Part shown: positions 19,000 to 29,104 of the stretch, in pieces | How the letters are laid out: each line of letters starts with the position of its first letter | Numbering within the stretch: the stretch's first letter is position 1 | Source: UBA1845 sp002338715 | GTDB taxonomy: Bacteria > Planctomycetota > Phycisphaerae > UBA1845 | NCBI GenBank assembly: GCA_035344155.1 | Contig: DAORAL010000001.1 | Span: forward strand, 1 to 64,000 | DNA length: 64,000 nt | Direction: 5' to 3' | The notes under the pieces: generated by a model | The model's input: the letters and a program-made list of their open reading frames with translations, nothing else | The model's database searches: none | Told to the model about the DNA's origin: nothing | Program-made: the position numbers and the translations under genes

Positions 19000-21618
19000 T
19001 CACGCCTCAGCCTCGTCGCCAGCCCCTTCCGCATCACCGGCGTCAGCCCCCGGGCCGGATGGCTGGTCGGCTGACTTTCCGTCCTCGGACTTGTCTTCCT
19101 CCGGAACGATCCGCGCCACCGCGACGACTTTGTCGTCATCGTTGGTCTTGATCAACCGCACGCCCTGCGTCGCCCGGCCAATCTCGCGAACCTCAGCCAG
19201 GTCAGTCCGCAGCATGATGCCGTCCTGCGTGATAAACATCAGCTCGTCGTCATCGTTGACGGCTTTCATCGCGACAACGCTGCCGTTGCGATCGGTGACC
19301 TTGATGTTGATCACGCCCTTACCGCCGCGCTTCGTCAATCGATACTCGTCGATGTTCGTCCGCTTGCCAAAACCGTTTTCGCAAACCGTCAGCACCGATG
19401 CCCCCGGACGAATCGCAATCATATCGACGACGCAATCGTCCTTGCTCAGCGCCATACCGCGAACGCCAGCCGCCGAACGACCCATCACGCGGACATCGTC
19501 CTCTTTGAAGCGGACGGCCATCCCGTCTCGACTGGCGAGCACGATCTCATGATCGCCGTCGGTCATCTCGACACCGATCAGCGCATCCGACGGATTCAGC
19601 ACAATCGCGATGATGCCGTTGGACCGTGGCCGGCTGAATGCACCGAGCGCGGTTTTCTTGACCTTGCCTTCTGCCGTCGCGAAGAAGACGTATTTTTCTT
19701 CGAATTCCTTGACCGGCAGAACCGCCCGATGCTCTTCGCCTTCCTGCATGTTGACCAGATTGGCGATCGAGCGCCCGCGTGCAGTCCGCGCACCAGCCGG
19801 AATATCAAACACCCGCGCCCAATAAACCCTGCCACGATTCGTAAAGAACAGCATGTAATCGTGCGTGTTGACCACGAACAAGTGTTCGATGAAGTCGCCG
19901 TCTTTGGTGTTGCCACCGCGCACTCCGCGACCACCGCGACCCTGCTTGCGATAGCTGTCGGTGTCGGTGCGCTTGATGTACCCCTCGTGCGAAATCGTCA
20001 CGACGACCTGCTCATCGGGAATCAATTCCTCGACGCTGAAATCACCGACGGCTTCGGTGATGGTCGTGCGACGCGGCGTGCCGAACTTGTCGCGAATCTC
20101 GTAGAGATCCTCGCGGATGATGTCGAACACCAACGCATCGTCGGAAAGAATACCTTCGTAATCGGCGATCTGCTCGACGAGCTTCGTGTAATCGCCAGCC
20201 AACTTTTCGATTTCCAGACCGGTCAGCTTCTGAAGCTGCATCACCAGAATCGCCTGCGCCTGGACAGCCGTCAGGTAGTGCGGCTTGTTCGCATCGCCAA
20301 ACCGCTCGATGAACGATTCCGGCAGCAGGTGGCGCAGCGTGTCGGCTTCGGTCAGCGTCAAAGGCCGCTCCATCAAGCGCTCTTTCGCGGTGGCCGAATC
20401 GGGCGATTTCTTGATCGTTTCGATGATGCCGTCGATGTCGCCGATCGCCAGAATCAACGCTTCCTGGATGTGCGCCTTCTGTTTGGCCCGCTGCAACAAG
20501 AACTGCGTGCGACGACGGATCACGTCGCGGCGATGGCGAATGTAAACATCGATCATCCGTCGCAGCGTCAACGATTGCGGTTTGCGATCGACGAGCGCCG
20601 TGTTGGAAATATTGAAATTGCTTTGCAGTGGGGTGTACTGATAAAGCTGATTCATCACCACATCGGCATTCGCCCCCTTGCGCAGCTCGATTTCGATGCG
20701 AATCTCGTGCTTGCGGTCGGAAGCGTCGTTGATCGACGCGACGTCTTTGATCAGCCCGCCCTTGACCGCTGCCGCTGCCCGTTCGGTGATCGAACTTCGC
20801 AGCACCTGGTACGGAACCTCGGTGATGACCAGCGTTTCCTTACCACCGCGACCCTCTTCAACGTGCACCTTGCCGCGGACCATGACTTGGCCCTTACCGT
20901 GCATGTACGCGTCGAGGATGCCGCGCCGCCCACAAATCTCGCCACCGGTCGGAAAGTCCGGACCGGGAATAATCTCAATCAACTCCGCGATCGAAATGTT
21001 GGGATTGTCGATCACCGCGATGATGGCGTTGCAGACTTCGGTCACGTTGTGGGGGGCCATGTTGGTGGCCATCCCGACCGCGATTCCGCTTCCACCGTTA
21101 ACCAGAAGGTTCGGGAACTTGCTGGGGAGCACCGTGGGTTCGGTGCGGGTGTTGTCGAAGTTGGGCTCGACATCGACCGTTTCAAACTCAAGGTCGGCCA
21201 GCATCTCCATCGCTGCGCCGTGAAGCCGCGCTTCGGTGTATCGCATCGCTGCCGGCGGATCGCCATCGATCGAACCCCAGTTGCCCTGCTTGTCGATGAG
21301 CACCTGGCTCATGTTCCAGGGTTGGCCCAGGCGGACCATGGTCGGATAGATGACCTGGTCGCCGTGAGGGTGATAGTTGCCCGAGGTATCGCCGCTGATC
21401 TTGGCACACTTACGAAATGCCGAACGCGGTCCGAGGTTGAGGTCATTCATCGCGACGAGGATGCGCCGCTGCGAAGGCTTCAAACCGTCCCGCGCGTCGG
21501 GCAGGGCGCGGGCCATGATGACGCTCATCGAGTAGGTCAGATACGACCCTTTCATCTCCTCGATGAGCGACTGATTAACAATATTTTCCTGCGGAAAATC
21601 CGAGGTCGTGTCAGCCAT
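19000..21618 (-). CDS. gyrA: DNA gyrase subunit A
   Basis: The 872-residue protein is a type IIA topoisomerase A subunit. It has the winged-helix and tower start (DARDGLKPSQRRILVAMNDLNL), the catalytic Tyr in AAMRYTEARL near residue 127, GIAVGMATNMAPHN, and a C-terminal beta-pinwheel with the GyrA-box-like QGRGGRGVRGG near 565. The tail after residue 840 is acidic (DKSEDGKSADQ...EGAGDEAEA). With GyrB it supercoils DNA. gyrB is not in the window. The gene stands alone, with short AT-rich sequence upstream. Confidence 0.97.
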   Translation of the reverse strand: MADTTSDFPQENIVNQSLIEEMKGSYLTYSMSVIMARALPDARDGLKPSQRRILVAMNDLNLGPRSAFRKCAKISGDTSGNYHPHGDQVIYPTMVRLGQPWNMSQVLIDKQGNWGSIDGDPPAAMRYTEARLHGAAMEMLADLEFETVDVEPNFDNTRTEPTVLPSKFPNLLVNGGSGIAVGMATNMAPHNVTEVCNAIIAVIDNPNISIAELIEIIPGPDFPTGGEICGRRGILDAYMHGKGQVMVRGKVHVEEGRGGKETLVITEVPYQVLRSSITERAAAAVKGGLIKDVASINDASDRKHEIRIEIELRKGANADVVMNQLYQYTPLQSNFNISNTALVDRKPQSLTLRRMIDVYIRHRRDVIRRRTQFLLQRAKQKAHIQEALILAIGDIDGIIETIKKSPDSATAKERLMERPLTLTEADTLRHLLPESFIERFGDANKPHYLTAVQAQAILVMQLQKLTGLEIEKLAGDYTKLVEQIADYEGILSDDALVFDIIREDLYEIRDKFGTPRRTTITEAVGDFSVEELIPDEQVVVTISHEGYIKRTDTDSYRKQGRGGRGVRGGNTKDGDFIEHLFVVNTHDYMLFFTNRGRVYWARVFDIPAGARTARGRSIANLVNMQEGEEHRAVLPVKEFEEKYVFFATAEGKVKKTALGAFSRPRSNGIIAIVLNPSDALIGVEMTDGDHEIVLASRDGMAVRFKEDDVRVMGRSAAGVRGMALSKDDCVVDMIAIRPGASVLTVCENGFGKRTNIDEYRLTKRGGKGVINIKVTDRNGSVVAMKAVNDDDELMFITQDGIMLRTDLAEVREIGRATQGVRLIKTNDDDKVVAVARIVPEEDKSEDGKSADQPSGPGADAGDAEGAGDEAEA

Positions 21619-21855
21619 ATGCCTGCCAGCTCCAATGCAAAAGAGGCGCGGAAAAAAGCGACTGCTTCAAGCCCAATATTTTAAGCGATTTTGACCAATC
21701 AGCCAACCAAAGAAGCCGCCCAATCAAGCCAGAAAATCACCGCCCAAAGTCGCAGAAAACCACTAAAAATAAAGGTCAGAATCGAAAGAAAGGCAAAATG
21801 GGTGCCCCGCCCTTCCAGGGTGGGGGACGGAAGGTAAGAAACCAGGCAAGATTCC

Positions 21856-23019
21856 TCAGCGACTGTCGCGCGCGGCGTAGCGAAATGCCTGCTTGATCGT
21901 GTCATGCATATTGGGTGAGATCAATCCATAGGATGCAATCACCACGCCGCCAACTCCGGATGCCGCCAATCGCCGCACTTCACTGACGAGGCGCTGCGGT
22001 GTATCGCGATCGATGCCGATCGCAGGAATCTCCCGACCCGTATAAGAACGCTCCAGATTCATGGCTCCCGCAAGATCTGGATTGCATTCACATTCATCCG
22101 GACAAGCAAGAAAAAACTCCGTAATCACGCCGCGATCGTGTGCAAGCGCTTCAAGATTCACGCGAGGCATGCACCCATATCCCAGGAAGGCGCCCATTCT
22201 CAACGAGATCGGACAATTCGCCGCTCCAGACATTTGCTCCACAAGACTGGTGACGTCGTCGATTTGCGAATCGATGTATTGCTTGAGCGGCAGAGCTTCC
22301 GCCGCCATTTCTTCAAGTGATGTCTCCAGTGGATCGCCGCCATCCAACACCTTTTGCAACGCGACGCGCACCCAGCGCGTGACCGCCTCAACATCGACGC
22401 CTCGTGAAATTGCAGATTGTGCAGATGATTCGTCGAACGAAAGCTCCATTAATAAATGGAATCCATTTCCCGCGTCGAATTCCTGCTCGTACATCGCACC
22501 GGAATGGAATGTTAGCCCATCGACCTCAATAGCCGCAGGGGCAAAGCGATTCGACAAGTCGATAACCGTCGCGCGAAACAACTCCACCACATCGCGATTG
22601 GCCGCCGAAAGAGTTTCGGACGCCACATCGCCAAAAACCGTCTTACTTGCGGCTTCAGGATGTCGAGCGGCAATGACAGGCGATTCCAATGTGCTGATCC
22701 GCAATCGCAGTTCAATGTCCCGCTTCTGGCAGGCTTCGACAATCTGCTCCAGCGGATCGCGACTCTTCAGCCAACTGGCCACCACCGGCTTGATTCTCGT
22801 ATTGGAATACTTGGACTTGTCCGGCTGGAAGAAGTACCCACCGTCGCTTCTGAAAATCCGAGGCGCGTCGAGTTCACCCGCCCGCAACTGCGACACACGC
22901 GACGACGTCACCCGCAGCGAGATACTCTGCGCCCCCAATGATTGAATCTGATCAAGGCTTTCCTCGATCCCGAAATCAACCACATTCCAGATGTCAGCCA
23001 GAATACCCGTCGTGAACAT
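21856..23019 (-). CDS. Putative TIM-barrel protein, unknown function
   Basis: I cannot assign a family to this 387-residue protein. The alternation of strands and helices (SISLRVT; IEVDGLTF near 165; FFLACP near 300; GVGGVVIASYGLI near 360) and its length suggest a TIM barrel like those of glycoside hydrolases or sugar-phosphate isomerases. There is a cluster of three cysteines in CPDECECNP (about 305-313). It has no signal peptide, so it should be cytoplasmic. The start at 23019 has only a weak AAGGG upstream. It lies convergent to nothing and is the nearest minus-strand gene to gyrA, separated by 237 bp. Confidence 0.6.
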   Translation of the reverse strand: MFTTGILADIWNVVDFGIEESLDQIQSLGAQSISLRVTSSRVSQLRAGELDAPRIFRSDGGYFFQPDKSKYSNTRIKPVVASWLKSRDPLEQIVEACQKRDIELRLRISTLESPVIAARHPEAASKTVFGDVASETLSAANRDVVELFRATVIDLSNRFAPAAIEVDGLTFHSGAMYEQEFDAGNGFHLLMELSFDESSAQSAISRGVDVEAVTRWVRVALQKVLDGGDPLETSLEEMAAEALPLKQYIDSQIDDVTSLVEQMSGAANCPISLRMGAFLGYGCMPRVNLEALAHDRGVITEFFLACPDECECNPDLAGAMNLERSYTGREIPAIGIDRDTPQRLVSEVRRLAASGVGGVVIASYGLISPNMHDTIKQAFRYAARDSR

Positions 23020-23135
23020 GCCGCGATCAAACCCTTACCCGTCTCGCCGCACGTCGCATCCAGCATGATGCCATCACATCCGTGCAGCCAACAGCTAAAG
23101 GTGCAGCGATCCTGGGGATTGTCAAGCGCGTCGGG

Positions 23136-24428
23136 TCAGCGATCGTCTGCAACCTGATCGCCGGGAGTCCGCTGGTCTGGTGCCTGATCACCGGTCGCCT
23201 TCGCCGATGCCGGCAGCGCCTGAAGTGGCGGAACCAATACCCGCTCGACAGCCAACTTCTGCGAACTCGTCGGTATCCGATCAAGCCGCCGGCAAAGCCC
23301 GTCGAACAACCCGTGGATATCCTCCAGCGCCGATTCCGGAAGCGGCATCGCCATCGCCCCCATCCGCCCCATCAACACCCGCTCGCGCTGCATCCGCCGC
23401 TGCGCCGACCGCCGAACATCGCCAGCCAACTGCCGCTGCTCACGCAAAATCGACCATGCCGTCTCGGCTTGGGCCTCGTCAAAACCGTATTGATGGATGT
23501 ACTGTCGAACGTAAAATTCCCATGCCGATTCGTTGTAGGGCGTCTCCTGCGACTTGGCTTCGTACACGCGGTAGGCTTTCTGAAGATCGTCGAAACGCCG
23601 CCACTTCTGCTCATCATAACGGCCATCGCGAACGCGCTGCTCCATCATCCGCTTATACTCCGGAACCTCCTCCAACCCCCATTCGCGCGGATGCCAACCG
23701 CCGGCTTTCCACCGCTCCCGCATGTCCTCAAACCGATCCATCCGCTTGCGATAGCTGGCTCGGTCCCGCTCGAAGACTTCGCGCTGCTCGGCGTTCAACT
23801 CTTTGGCGATCTGATCCGAGATGGTCTCAACCTGCTCGTGGGCGAATTCGATCATCTCCTCGCCCTCGTCCATCCAGCGGGAAATGTCTTCGGGCGTCAC
23901 CGGCTCGCCGGATTTCACGGAATCCACCATCTCCGTGACATGCTTGAACATCGTCCCACCGTGACGGACTGCCACGGCTCCGATCATCTGATACGTCTTG
24001 GCCTGCAAATCCTTGATCTGCGCTTCGCTCATGTCATAGCGCGCGCCGAATTCATTCGTTAAAAAATCAACCCGCCGCGTGATCTGCCACGGTGGAATCT
24101 CCGCGACCCCGCGAACGGCTTGAAGCGCAAACTGGTCGGCTTCCTCGTTCCATTCGTTCTCTTCCCACAACCGATCGATGCTCTTTTCGATGTTGGGGAC
24201 TTGATCTTCCCAATCCCCAAGCCGCGCCACCTGCCGGGTTGCGAGCGAGATGCTGCCCATCCCCCAACCGCGTTCCGGCTGGTCATCTCGTTCAGACTGT
24301 TCGTCTCGTTCAGACTGTTCGTCTGTCGACTTGGCTTTTGAATCTTTGGAATCTGGCGACGGTGTGCGAATCGGTTCAGCCGCCCAAACAGCGGCGGTAA
24401 ACCCCATTACGATCAGTGCGGTCTTCAT
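23136..24428 (-). CDS. Secreted helical, charged protein of unknown function
   Basis: From the ATG at 24428 the product is 430 residues with a short signal peptide (MKTALIVMGFTAAVWA). A low-complexity acidic segment follows (about residues 20-50), in which DEQSERD-type units are encoded by an 18-bp direct repeat near 24288-24323. The remainder is highly helical and charged, with many Glu, Arg and Trp residues and probable coiled coils (about 150-220 and 300-340). The C-terminal 40 residues are Pro/Gln-rich. No enzymatic motif is visible. Proteins of this kind recur in planctomycetes; role unknown. Confidence 0.65.
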   Translation of the reverse strand: MKTALIVMGFTAAVWAAEPIRTPSPDSKDSKAKSTDEQSERDEQSERDDQPERGWGMGSISLATRQVARLGDWEDQVPNIEKSIDRLWEENEWNEEADQFALQAVRGVAEIPPWQITRRVDFLTNEFGARYDMSEAQIKDLQAKTYQMIGAVAVRHGGTMFKHVTEMVDSVKSGEPVTPEDISRWMDEGEEMIEFAHEQVETISDQIAKELNAEQREVFERDRASYRKRMDRFEDMRERWKAGGWHPREWGLEEVPEYKRMMEQRVRDGRYDEQKWRRFDDLQKAYRVYEAKSQETPYNESAWEFYVRQYIHQYGFDEAQAETAWSILREQRQLAGDVRRSAQRRMQRERVLMGRMGAMAMPLPESALEDIHGLFDGLCRRLDRIPTSSQKLAVERVLVPPLQALPASAKATGDQAPDQRTPGDQVADDR

Positions 24429-24570
24429 CTTGAATGCGTCTCGTTTTTTTGAAGTGATGGAACCTATTTCAGATCGGCGCAACCCGACTGGATTCATCAC
24501 TTCGAATCGGTCGCTTACAAGATTCTACGACAAACATCTCAACCGCCCACAATGAATTGAAACCACCGAA

Positions 24571-24686
24571 CCACTGCGCAGTAATCAACGTGCCACTGCG
24601 CAGCAATCAATGTGCCACTGCTCTGTGAGCAGTGCTTGATTCGAAGATCAAAATCCCCCCCCACACTGCTCACAGAGCAGTGGCAC
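24571..24686. repeat. 22-bp direct repeats leading into a CACTGCTC inverted pair
   Basis: Units beginning CCACTGCGCAG at 24571 and 24593 repeat at 22-bp spacing and run into CCACTGCTCTG at 24615, the start of the left arm (24612-24634) of the same inverted pair seen at 13438-13510. The right arm is 24664-24686. It lies between the polyprenyl synthase stop and the next minus-strand gene. Confidence 0.88.
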
Positions 24687-24727
24687 CTAACAACGCTAAA
24701 TCGTGAAATGAGTGTTGTTTGCGCGGA

Positions 24728-25747
24728 TTAGTTTTCGCGCTGGATGATGAACTCAGCCATGCTGAGCAGACTCGAACGGCTGGCTGATTCGGGAAGACCT
24801 TCAAGCATGCTGATCGCCCGCGACACATGCTGCTCTGCAACAGATGTTGCATATGCAACGCTGCCAAACTCCGTCAACTGCTGCGCCACGTGTGCGCGAT
24901 CGTCGTGCTCCGCACTGGCCAACTTCTTGAGCATCGCTTCCTGCTTGTCGGTTGGCGCCTCGCGCAGATAGTGAATCACCGGAAGCGTCATCTTGCCCAA
25001 CTCAAGATCGCGCCCCAACGTCTTGCCCATCTTCTTCTGCTCACCCACGACATCGAGTATGTCGTCGACAATCTGAAACGCGATGCCGGCGCTCTCACCG
25101 AACACTTCGAGTCGACTCGCGAGCGTCTCATCCGCCCCCGCATGGGTCGCACCCAAACGACAGCATGCCGCCGTAAGTGCCGCCGTCTTGCGGCGAATGA
25201 TCTCGATGTAATCGGGCTCGCTCAGTTTGAAATGACCGCGGCTATGAATCTGCATCAACTCGCCTTCGCAGACCACGTTTGTCGTATGCCCGACCAATCG
25301 CGACGCACTCTGCGAATCCAGACTGCTGCAAAGGTGGAACGCATGGCTGATCAGATAATCGCCCAGCATGACCGCGGCTTCGTTGCCGTTGGTCGAGCTG
25401 ATCGTCGCCTGCCGCCGCCGTTCCTCGGCTTGGTCCAAAACGTCGTCGTGAACCAGCGTCGCGAGGTGCACCAGCTCCACAACTGCAGCCAGCGTATGAT
25501 GTTCCGACGTCACCCCGCCCGCAGCCGGCCCTCCCAGCACGCTCTGAACCCCAGCCACGCTCTGACCGCTGAGCAGCAACAATGCGGGCCGCAGCATCTT
25601 GCCCCGATATCCGCGCACCCGCTCGCAAAGCTGAGCCACAAACGGCAACTCGCTTTGCAATTCCTGATCCATGATCGCCACAACCCGCGCAAGGTCGGCT
25701 TCGATGGGCCGATAGAGGTCAGGAAGTTGGAGAACGGCGGGGTTCAT
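24728..25747 (-). CDS. Polyprenyl (isoprenyl) diphosphate synthase
   Basis: This 339-residue all-helical prenyltransferase extends allylic diphosphates with isopentenyl diphosphate. The first Asp-rich motif appears as LVHDDVLDQAEERRRQ near residue 100, and the second as FQIVDDILDVVG near 227, followed by KTLGRDLELGKMTLPVIHYL. Sequence around the first motif suggests a long-chain (hepta/octa/nonaprenyl) product for quinone side chains, but this is inference. The ATG at 25747 is preferred over the in-frame TTG just before it. No quinone genes are adjacent. Confidence 0.92.
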   Translation of the reverse strand: MNPAVLQLPDLYRPIEADLARVVAIMDQELQSELPFVAQLCERVRGYRGKMLRPALLLLSGQSVAGVQSVLGGPAAGGVTSEHHTLAAVVELVHLATLVHDDVLDQAEERRRQATISSTNGNEAAVMLGDYLISHAFHLCSSLDSQSASRLVGHTTNVVCEGELMQIHSRGHFKLSEPDYIEIIRRKTAALTAACCRLGATHAGADETLASRLEVFGESAGIAFQIVDDILDVVGEQKKMGKTLGRDLELGKMTLPVIHYLREAPTDKQEAMLKKLASAEHDDRAHVAQQLTEFGSVAYATSVAEQHVSRAISMLEGLPESASRSSLLSMAEFIIQREN

Positions 25748-25969
25748 CAATGTCTACCTGCGGGAGTATCAGTCATTGGAAACCACCCCGACACAAGCAA
25801 GCCCCCAACGCACCGCAACAACGGATCGCGCGGGGGTAACTCGCCCCGGATATGATTCTCACCGGGTCGGTATCTGCTATGCTAAGCACTCGTTCACCGC
25901 GAACCAACGGCTTTCAAATGTTTTGAAAAGATTAGCACTTCAAAAAGTTCACCCGCGTGTGGATCAGCG

Positions 25970-27574
25970 ATGATTCTGCCAACCCCCGTCAACAATCCGT
26001 CACCCAAACGGCGACCCAACCTCCCAGGAGTCGCCGCACTGATCCTTTGCCTCCCGATCATCGCCCTGTCGCAATTCATCGCCCACATTCGCATCGACGA
26101 CATCGATGGGTGGTTCTTTCTCCACTATGGGCGCGAATTGCTCGGCGGCGCCACACTCTATAGCCAACTGTGGGACATCAAACCGCCGGCGATCTTCTGG
26201 ATCAACGCGCTCGGGCTTGGCCTGTCCGGCGGATCACCTGTGGGCGTATGGGTGTTGTGCGGGTTGGCGTCGATCATGTCAGCCGTTTTGTTCTACCGCG
26301 CCGCTCGACGGGCCTACGGGCCATCTGCGGCTGCGATCGGCACGGTATTCGCCGTCATGTATTTCAACCTCTGGACCTTCCATGTCGGGTGCAACAGGCC
26401 AGCCACCTTCCTGATCGTCACCGAGTTGGGATGCATGGGCCTCTATCTGAAAGCCATCACCCAATCGACAAAGTCAACCCGCATGCTCTTTTGGACCGGT
26501 GTGTGCGGCGGATTGGGCTTGTGGTTCAAGCAGACCGCGTTCGCAGCGCCTGCCGCCATCTTCATTCATCTGCTGATCGCGCGATCGGGAACCGGACCTG
26601 CCAACACAAGCCGCTGGAAAAAAGTGTCACAATTTGTCACTGGATACATCGCATCCGTCGCACTGCTCGTCATCATCCTTGCCCTCACCAGCGACAGCCA
26701 TTGGGCGTGGGACGCGATCGTCGGGTTTAACCGAAACTTTTTCGCGCCCGGCATCGCCACATCGTTTACACCGTCGCTTCGCTGGATGCTCCCGCACACG
26801 CGCGGATTGGAGTTGCCTTTGATACTGGCTCTGGCCACCCTGGCGCAACCAGTCATTGGGCTGTTCCAACGACACCCAACGTCGGACACCCCGCCGCAGC
26901 TTGAAGCCAACAGCCGACCGCCAGTCCTGCTGCTTTTTTGGCTGTGGATGTTTTTGGCTATCTATCTGTCAGCCGTCGGCCCGCACAACCGACCGATGTA
27001 TCTCGCCGTTGCCCTGCCGCCGTTGGTCGCACTCGCAACCCACAGCGTTTCTTTGCTGATCAACCCCGGACCGGGTCAATTGGGCCGTGCACCAACCCAC
27101 TATGTGGTCATCGCTATCCTCTGGTTCGCTTTCATGATTTGGGCACCATTGCGGATGCAGCTCGAATTCGCCTTACGCCAATACCATTGGAAAGAGCGCG
27201 GGCCCGACCCCAGATTCATCGAAATCGTGGAGGCCATCGGGCGCCACACCCGACCCGAAGACGCCATCTTCGCCGACGGTTACGCACCCGAACTCTACTG
27301 GCGGGCCAACCGAAAACAGGCCATCCGCTACATGGGAACCGAAAAAATCGTGCAGCTCCAGAAGCTGGGTCAACCGCTGATGGACGAGACCACCCGCAGC
27401 CTCATCGCCGCCCGACCGCGCGTCATCCTGTTCGACTTCAACCGCTTCCACGCGAAAGATCAGCCCAACCTCGCCAGCGTCGAAACGCTTGAAAACTGGG
27501 TCCGCGATCACTACTTCCTGCCCGAACCCGACCGCTTCCCGACGCTTTGGGTCCGACAATCCGAACCCGAATAA
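25970..27574 (+). CDS. Multi-pass membrane protein, GT39-like glycosyltransferase
   Basis: The 534-residue protein has a first TM helix at about residues 20-40, then the Asp-rich loop HIRIDDIDGWFFLHYGRELLGGATLYSQLWDIKPPAIFW, typical in position and content of dolichyl-phosphate-mannose-type transferases. About nine further helices follow, with a soluble C-terminal domain (about 400-534). The ID-DID acid pair is a plausible catalytic site. The likely donor is a polyprenyl-phosphate sugar, which would connect it in substrate chemistry with the divergent polyprenyl synthase 220 bp away. That link is inference. Confidence 0.75.
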   Translation: MILPTPVNNPSPKRRPNLPGVAALILCLPIIALSQFIAHIRIDDIDGWFFLHYGRELLGGATLYSQLWDIKPPAIFWINALGLGLSGGSPVGVWVLCGLASIMSAVLFYRAARRAYGPSAAAIGTVFAVMYFNLWTFHVGCNRPATFLIVTELGCMGLYLKAITQSTKSTRMLFWTGVCGGLGLWFKQTAFAAPAAIFIHLLIARSGTGPANTSRWKKVSQFVTGYIASVALLVIILALTSDSHWAWDAIVGFNRNFFAPGIATSFTPSLRWMLPHTRGLELPLILALATLAQPVIGLFQRHPTSDTPPQLEANSRPPVLLLFWLWMFLAIYLSAVGPHNRPMYLAVALPPLVALATHSVSLLINPGPGQLGRAPTHYVVIAILWFAFMIWAPLRMQLEFALRQYHWKERGPDPRFIEIVEAIGRHTRPEDAIFADGYAPELYWRANRKQAIRYMGTEKIVQLQKLGQPLMDETTRSLIAARPRVILFDFNRFHAKDQPNLASVETLENWVRDHYFLPEPDRFPTLWVRQSEPE

Positions 27575-27643
27575 ACGATTCAAATCAATCTGCTATAATC
27601 GCACCGCAGCCAGGAATCGCGATCGCTGACGAATCGGAAAACA

Positions 27644-28699
27644 ATGTCGCCCATCAAGATCGGTAACATCCAGATCGAACACCCGTTCACCCAAGCCGCC
27701 CTGAGCGGGTACAGCGACCTGCCCATGCGCCGCATCGCCCGGCGCTATGGCGCATCCTACACACTCAACGAAGTCGTCCTCGACAAAATGGTCCTCCAAA
27801 AAGGTAAGGGCCAAAAACGCATCCTCGCGCAGATCGAACCGCAGGATCAACCCGTCGGCGGACAACTCATGGGTTCCGACCCCGACCAATTCGCGCCAGC
27901 CGCCCGCCTCCTTGCCGACGCGGGATACAACGTCATCGACATCAACTTCGGCTGCCCCGTGCGCAAAGTGCTCGGCCGCTGTCGCGGTGGATTCCTTCTA
28001 TCGCAACCCGAACAAGCGCTCGACATCGTCCGCCGCGTCGTCGATGCGGTCGCGGCTGACGTCCCCGTCACCGTCAAGATGCGCCGCGGACTCGACGACA
28101 CGCCCGAGAGCGAACGCAACTTCTTCGCCATCCTCGACGGCGCATTTGAAGCCGGTGTCTCCGGCGTCACCGTCCATGGCCGCACCGTCGAACAGCGCTA
28201 CATCGGCCCGAGCCGATGGGAGTTTCTGACCAAGGTCAAACGTCACGTCGGTGACGGCTTGGTCTTCGGAAGCGGCGATCTATTCACCGCGCAATCGTGC
28301 ATCGACATGATGAATGAAACCGGCGTCGATGGCGTGACCGTCGCGCGCGGCGCGATCGGCAACCCGTGGATCTTCAGCGAGTGCGTCGCCCTCGCAACCA
28401 ATCAACCGCTGCCCGATCCGCCAGGCATCACCGAACAACGCGAATGCATCGAAGCCCACTTCGCCGAATCCAGAGCCCACCACGGTGACGGGTTAGCCGG
28501 CAGACTCATGCGCAAGTTCGGCATCAAGTACAGCGAACTGCACCCGTGCAAGAAAGATGTCCGCGACGCATTCATCGCCGTCAAGACACCCGACGATTTC
28601 CTCGAAGTGATGAACGTCTGGTACGACAAGGACAAAGATTGGCCACCCGTCACCCGCCACGACGGAAAAGGCGACCTGGTCGCTGCCGGCGCGGTGTAA
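27644..28699 (+). CDS. dusB: tRNA-dihydrouridine synthase
   Basis: The 351-residue FMN enzyme reduces uridines in tRNA. It has the Dus barrel start (QAALSGYSDLPMRRIARRYGA), the GSDPDQFAPAARLL region, DINFGCPVRKV near residue 105 with the expected catalytic-region Cys, VTVKMRRGLDDT, VHGRTVEQRYIGPSRWEFL and VARGAIGNPWIF. It is followed by a terminal helical domain. The layout is closest to the DusB type. The gene is plus-strand, 70 bp after the membrane glycosyltransferase, and is followed by a gene-free region that holds REP elements. Confidence 0.92.
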   Translation: MSPIKIGNIQIEHPFTQAALSGYSDLPMRRIARRYGASYTLNEVVLDKMVLQKGKGQKRILAQIEPQDQPVGGQLMGSDPDQFAPAARLLADAGYNVIDINFGCPVRKVLGRCRGGFLLSQPEQALDIVRRVVDAVAADVPVTVKMRRGLDDTPESERNFFAILDGAFEAGVSGVTVHGRTVEQRYIGPSRWEFLTKVKRHVGDGLVFGSGDLFTAQSCIDMMNETGVDGVTVARGAIGNPWIFSECVALATNQPLPDPPGITEQRECIEAHFAESRAHHGDGLAGRLMRKFGIKYSELHPCKKDVRDAFIAVKTPDDFLEVMNVWYDKDKDWPPVTRHDGKGDLVAAGAV

Positions 28700-28727
28700 T
28701 AAAAACAATTCCCATAGCACCCGCGCG

Positions 28728-28880
28728 CCGTCATTCCCGCGAAAGCGGGAATCCAGAATAAAACGAAAACCACCAAGAGCCGTCACCGCACTAGTCGTCG
28801 CGAAAGCTCTCCCAGAGTCTGCAGCGCACCGCAACGAGCACTGCGCTCGCCCTGGATTCCCGCCTGCGCGGGAATGACGG
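28728..28880. repeat. Inverted pair of REP-like palindromes
   Basis: Two heads of the CATTCCCGCG...CGGGAAT family (28728-28756 and, inverted, 28852-28880) flank about 95 bp of unrelated sequence, giving a mobile-element-like or BIME-like unit. It belongs to the same family as the copies at 18175 and 35573. It fills the first part of the 645-bp gene-free stretch after dusB. Confidence 0.85.
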
Positions 28881-29078
28881 CAACGCAAACCACCACCCCA
28901 CATCCCCCGCCAAATCAAAAGCGCGCAAAACCACTGGGTAATAGTTCCCAATTCCGGGCAAAAACGTTTCGTTTCCTGAAAATCGTCCCCAATCCGAACT
29001 ACCCACCCAAAACCCAATGCGCCCATAAACCCCTAAAAACAAAGCTATTAAGACAATTCCCAACAATCGTTTTCCGAA

Positions 29079-29095
29079 TGGCACGCCCCTTGCCA
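29079..29095 (+). promoter_or_regulatory. Sigma-54-type promoter
   Basis: TGGCACGCCCCTTGCCA matches the sigma-54 consensus TGGCAC-N5-TTGC in all key positions, with the GG and GC pairs 10 bp apart. Expected transcription start is about 12 bp downstream, near 29105. No protein gene follows; a chain of hairpins and a terminator does. Confidence 0.75.
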
Positions 29096-29104
29096 CTTAT
29101 GACC

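Noticed and set aside
19549..21684. Long open frame on the plus strand, over 700 codons, opposite gyrA
   Set aside because: It is the antisense of gyrA, lacks family sequence, and has composition expected from a GC-rich complement.
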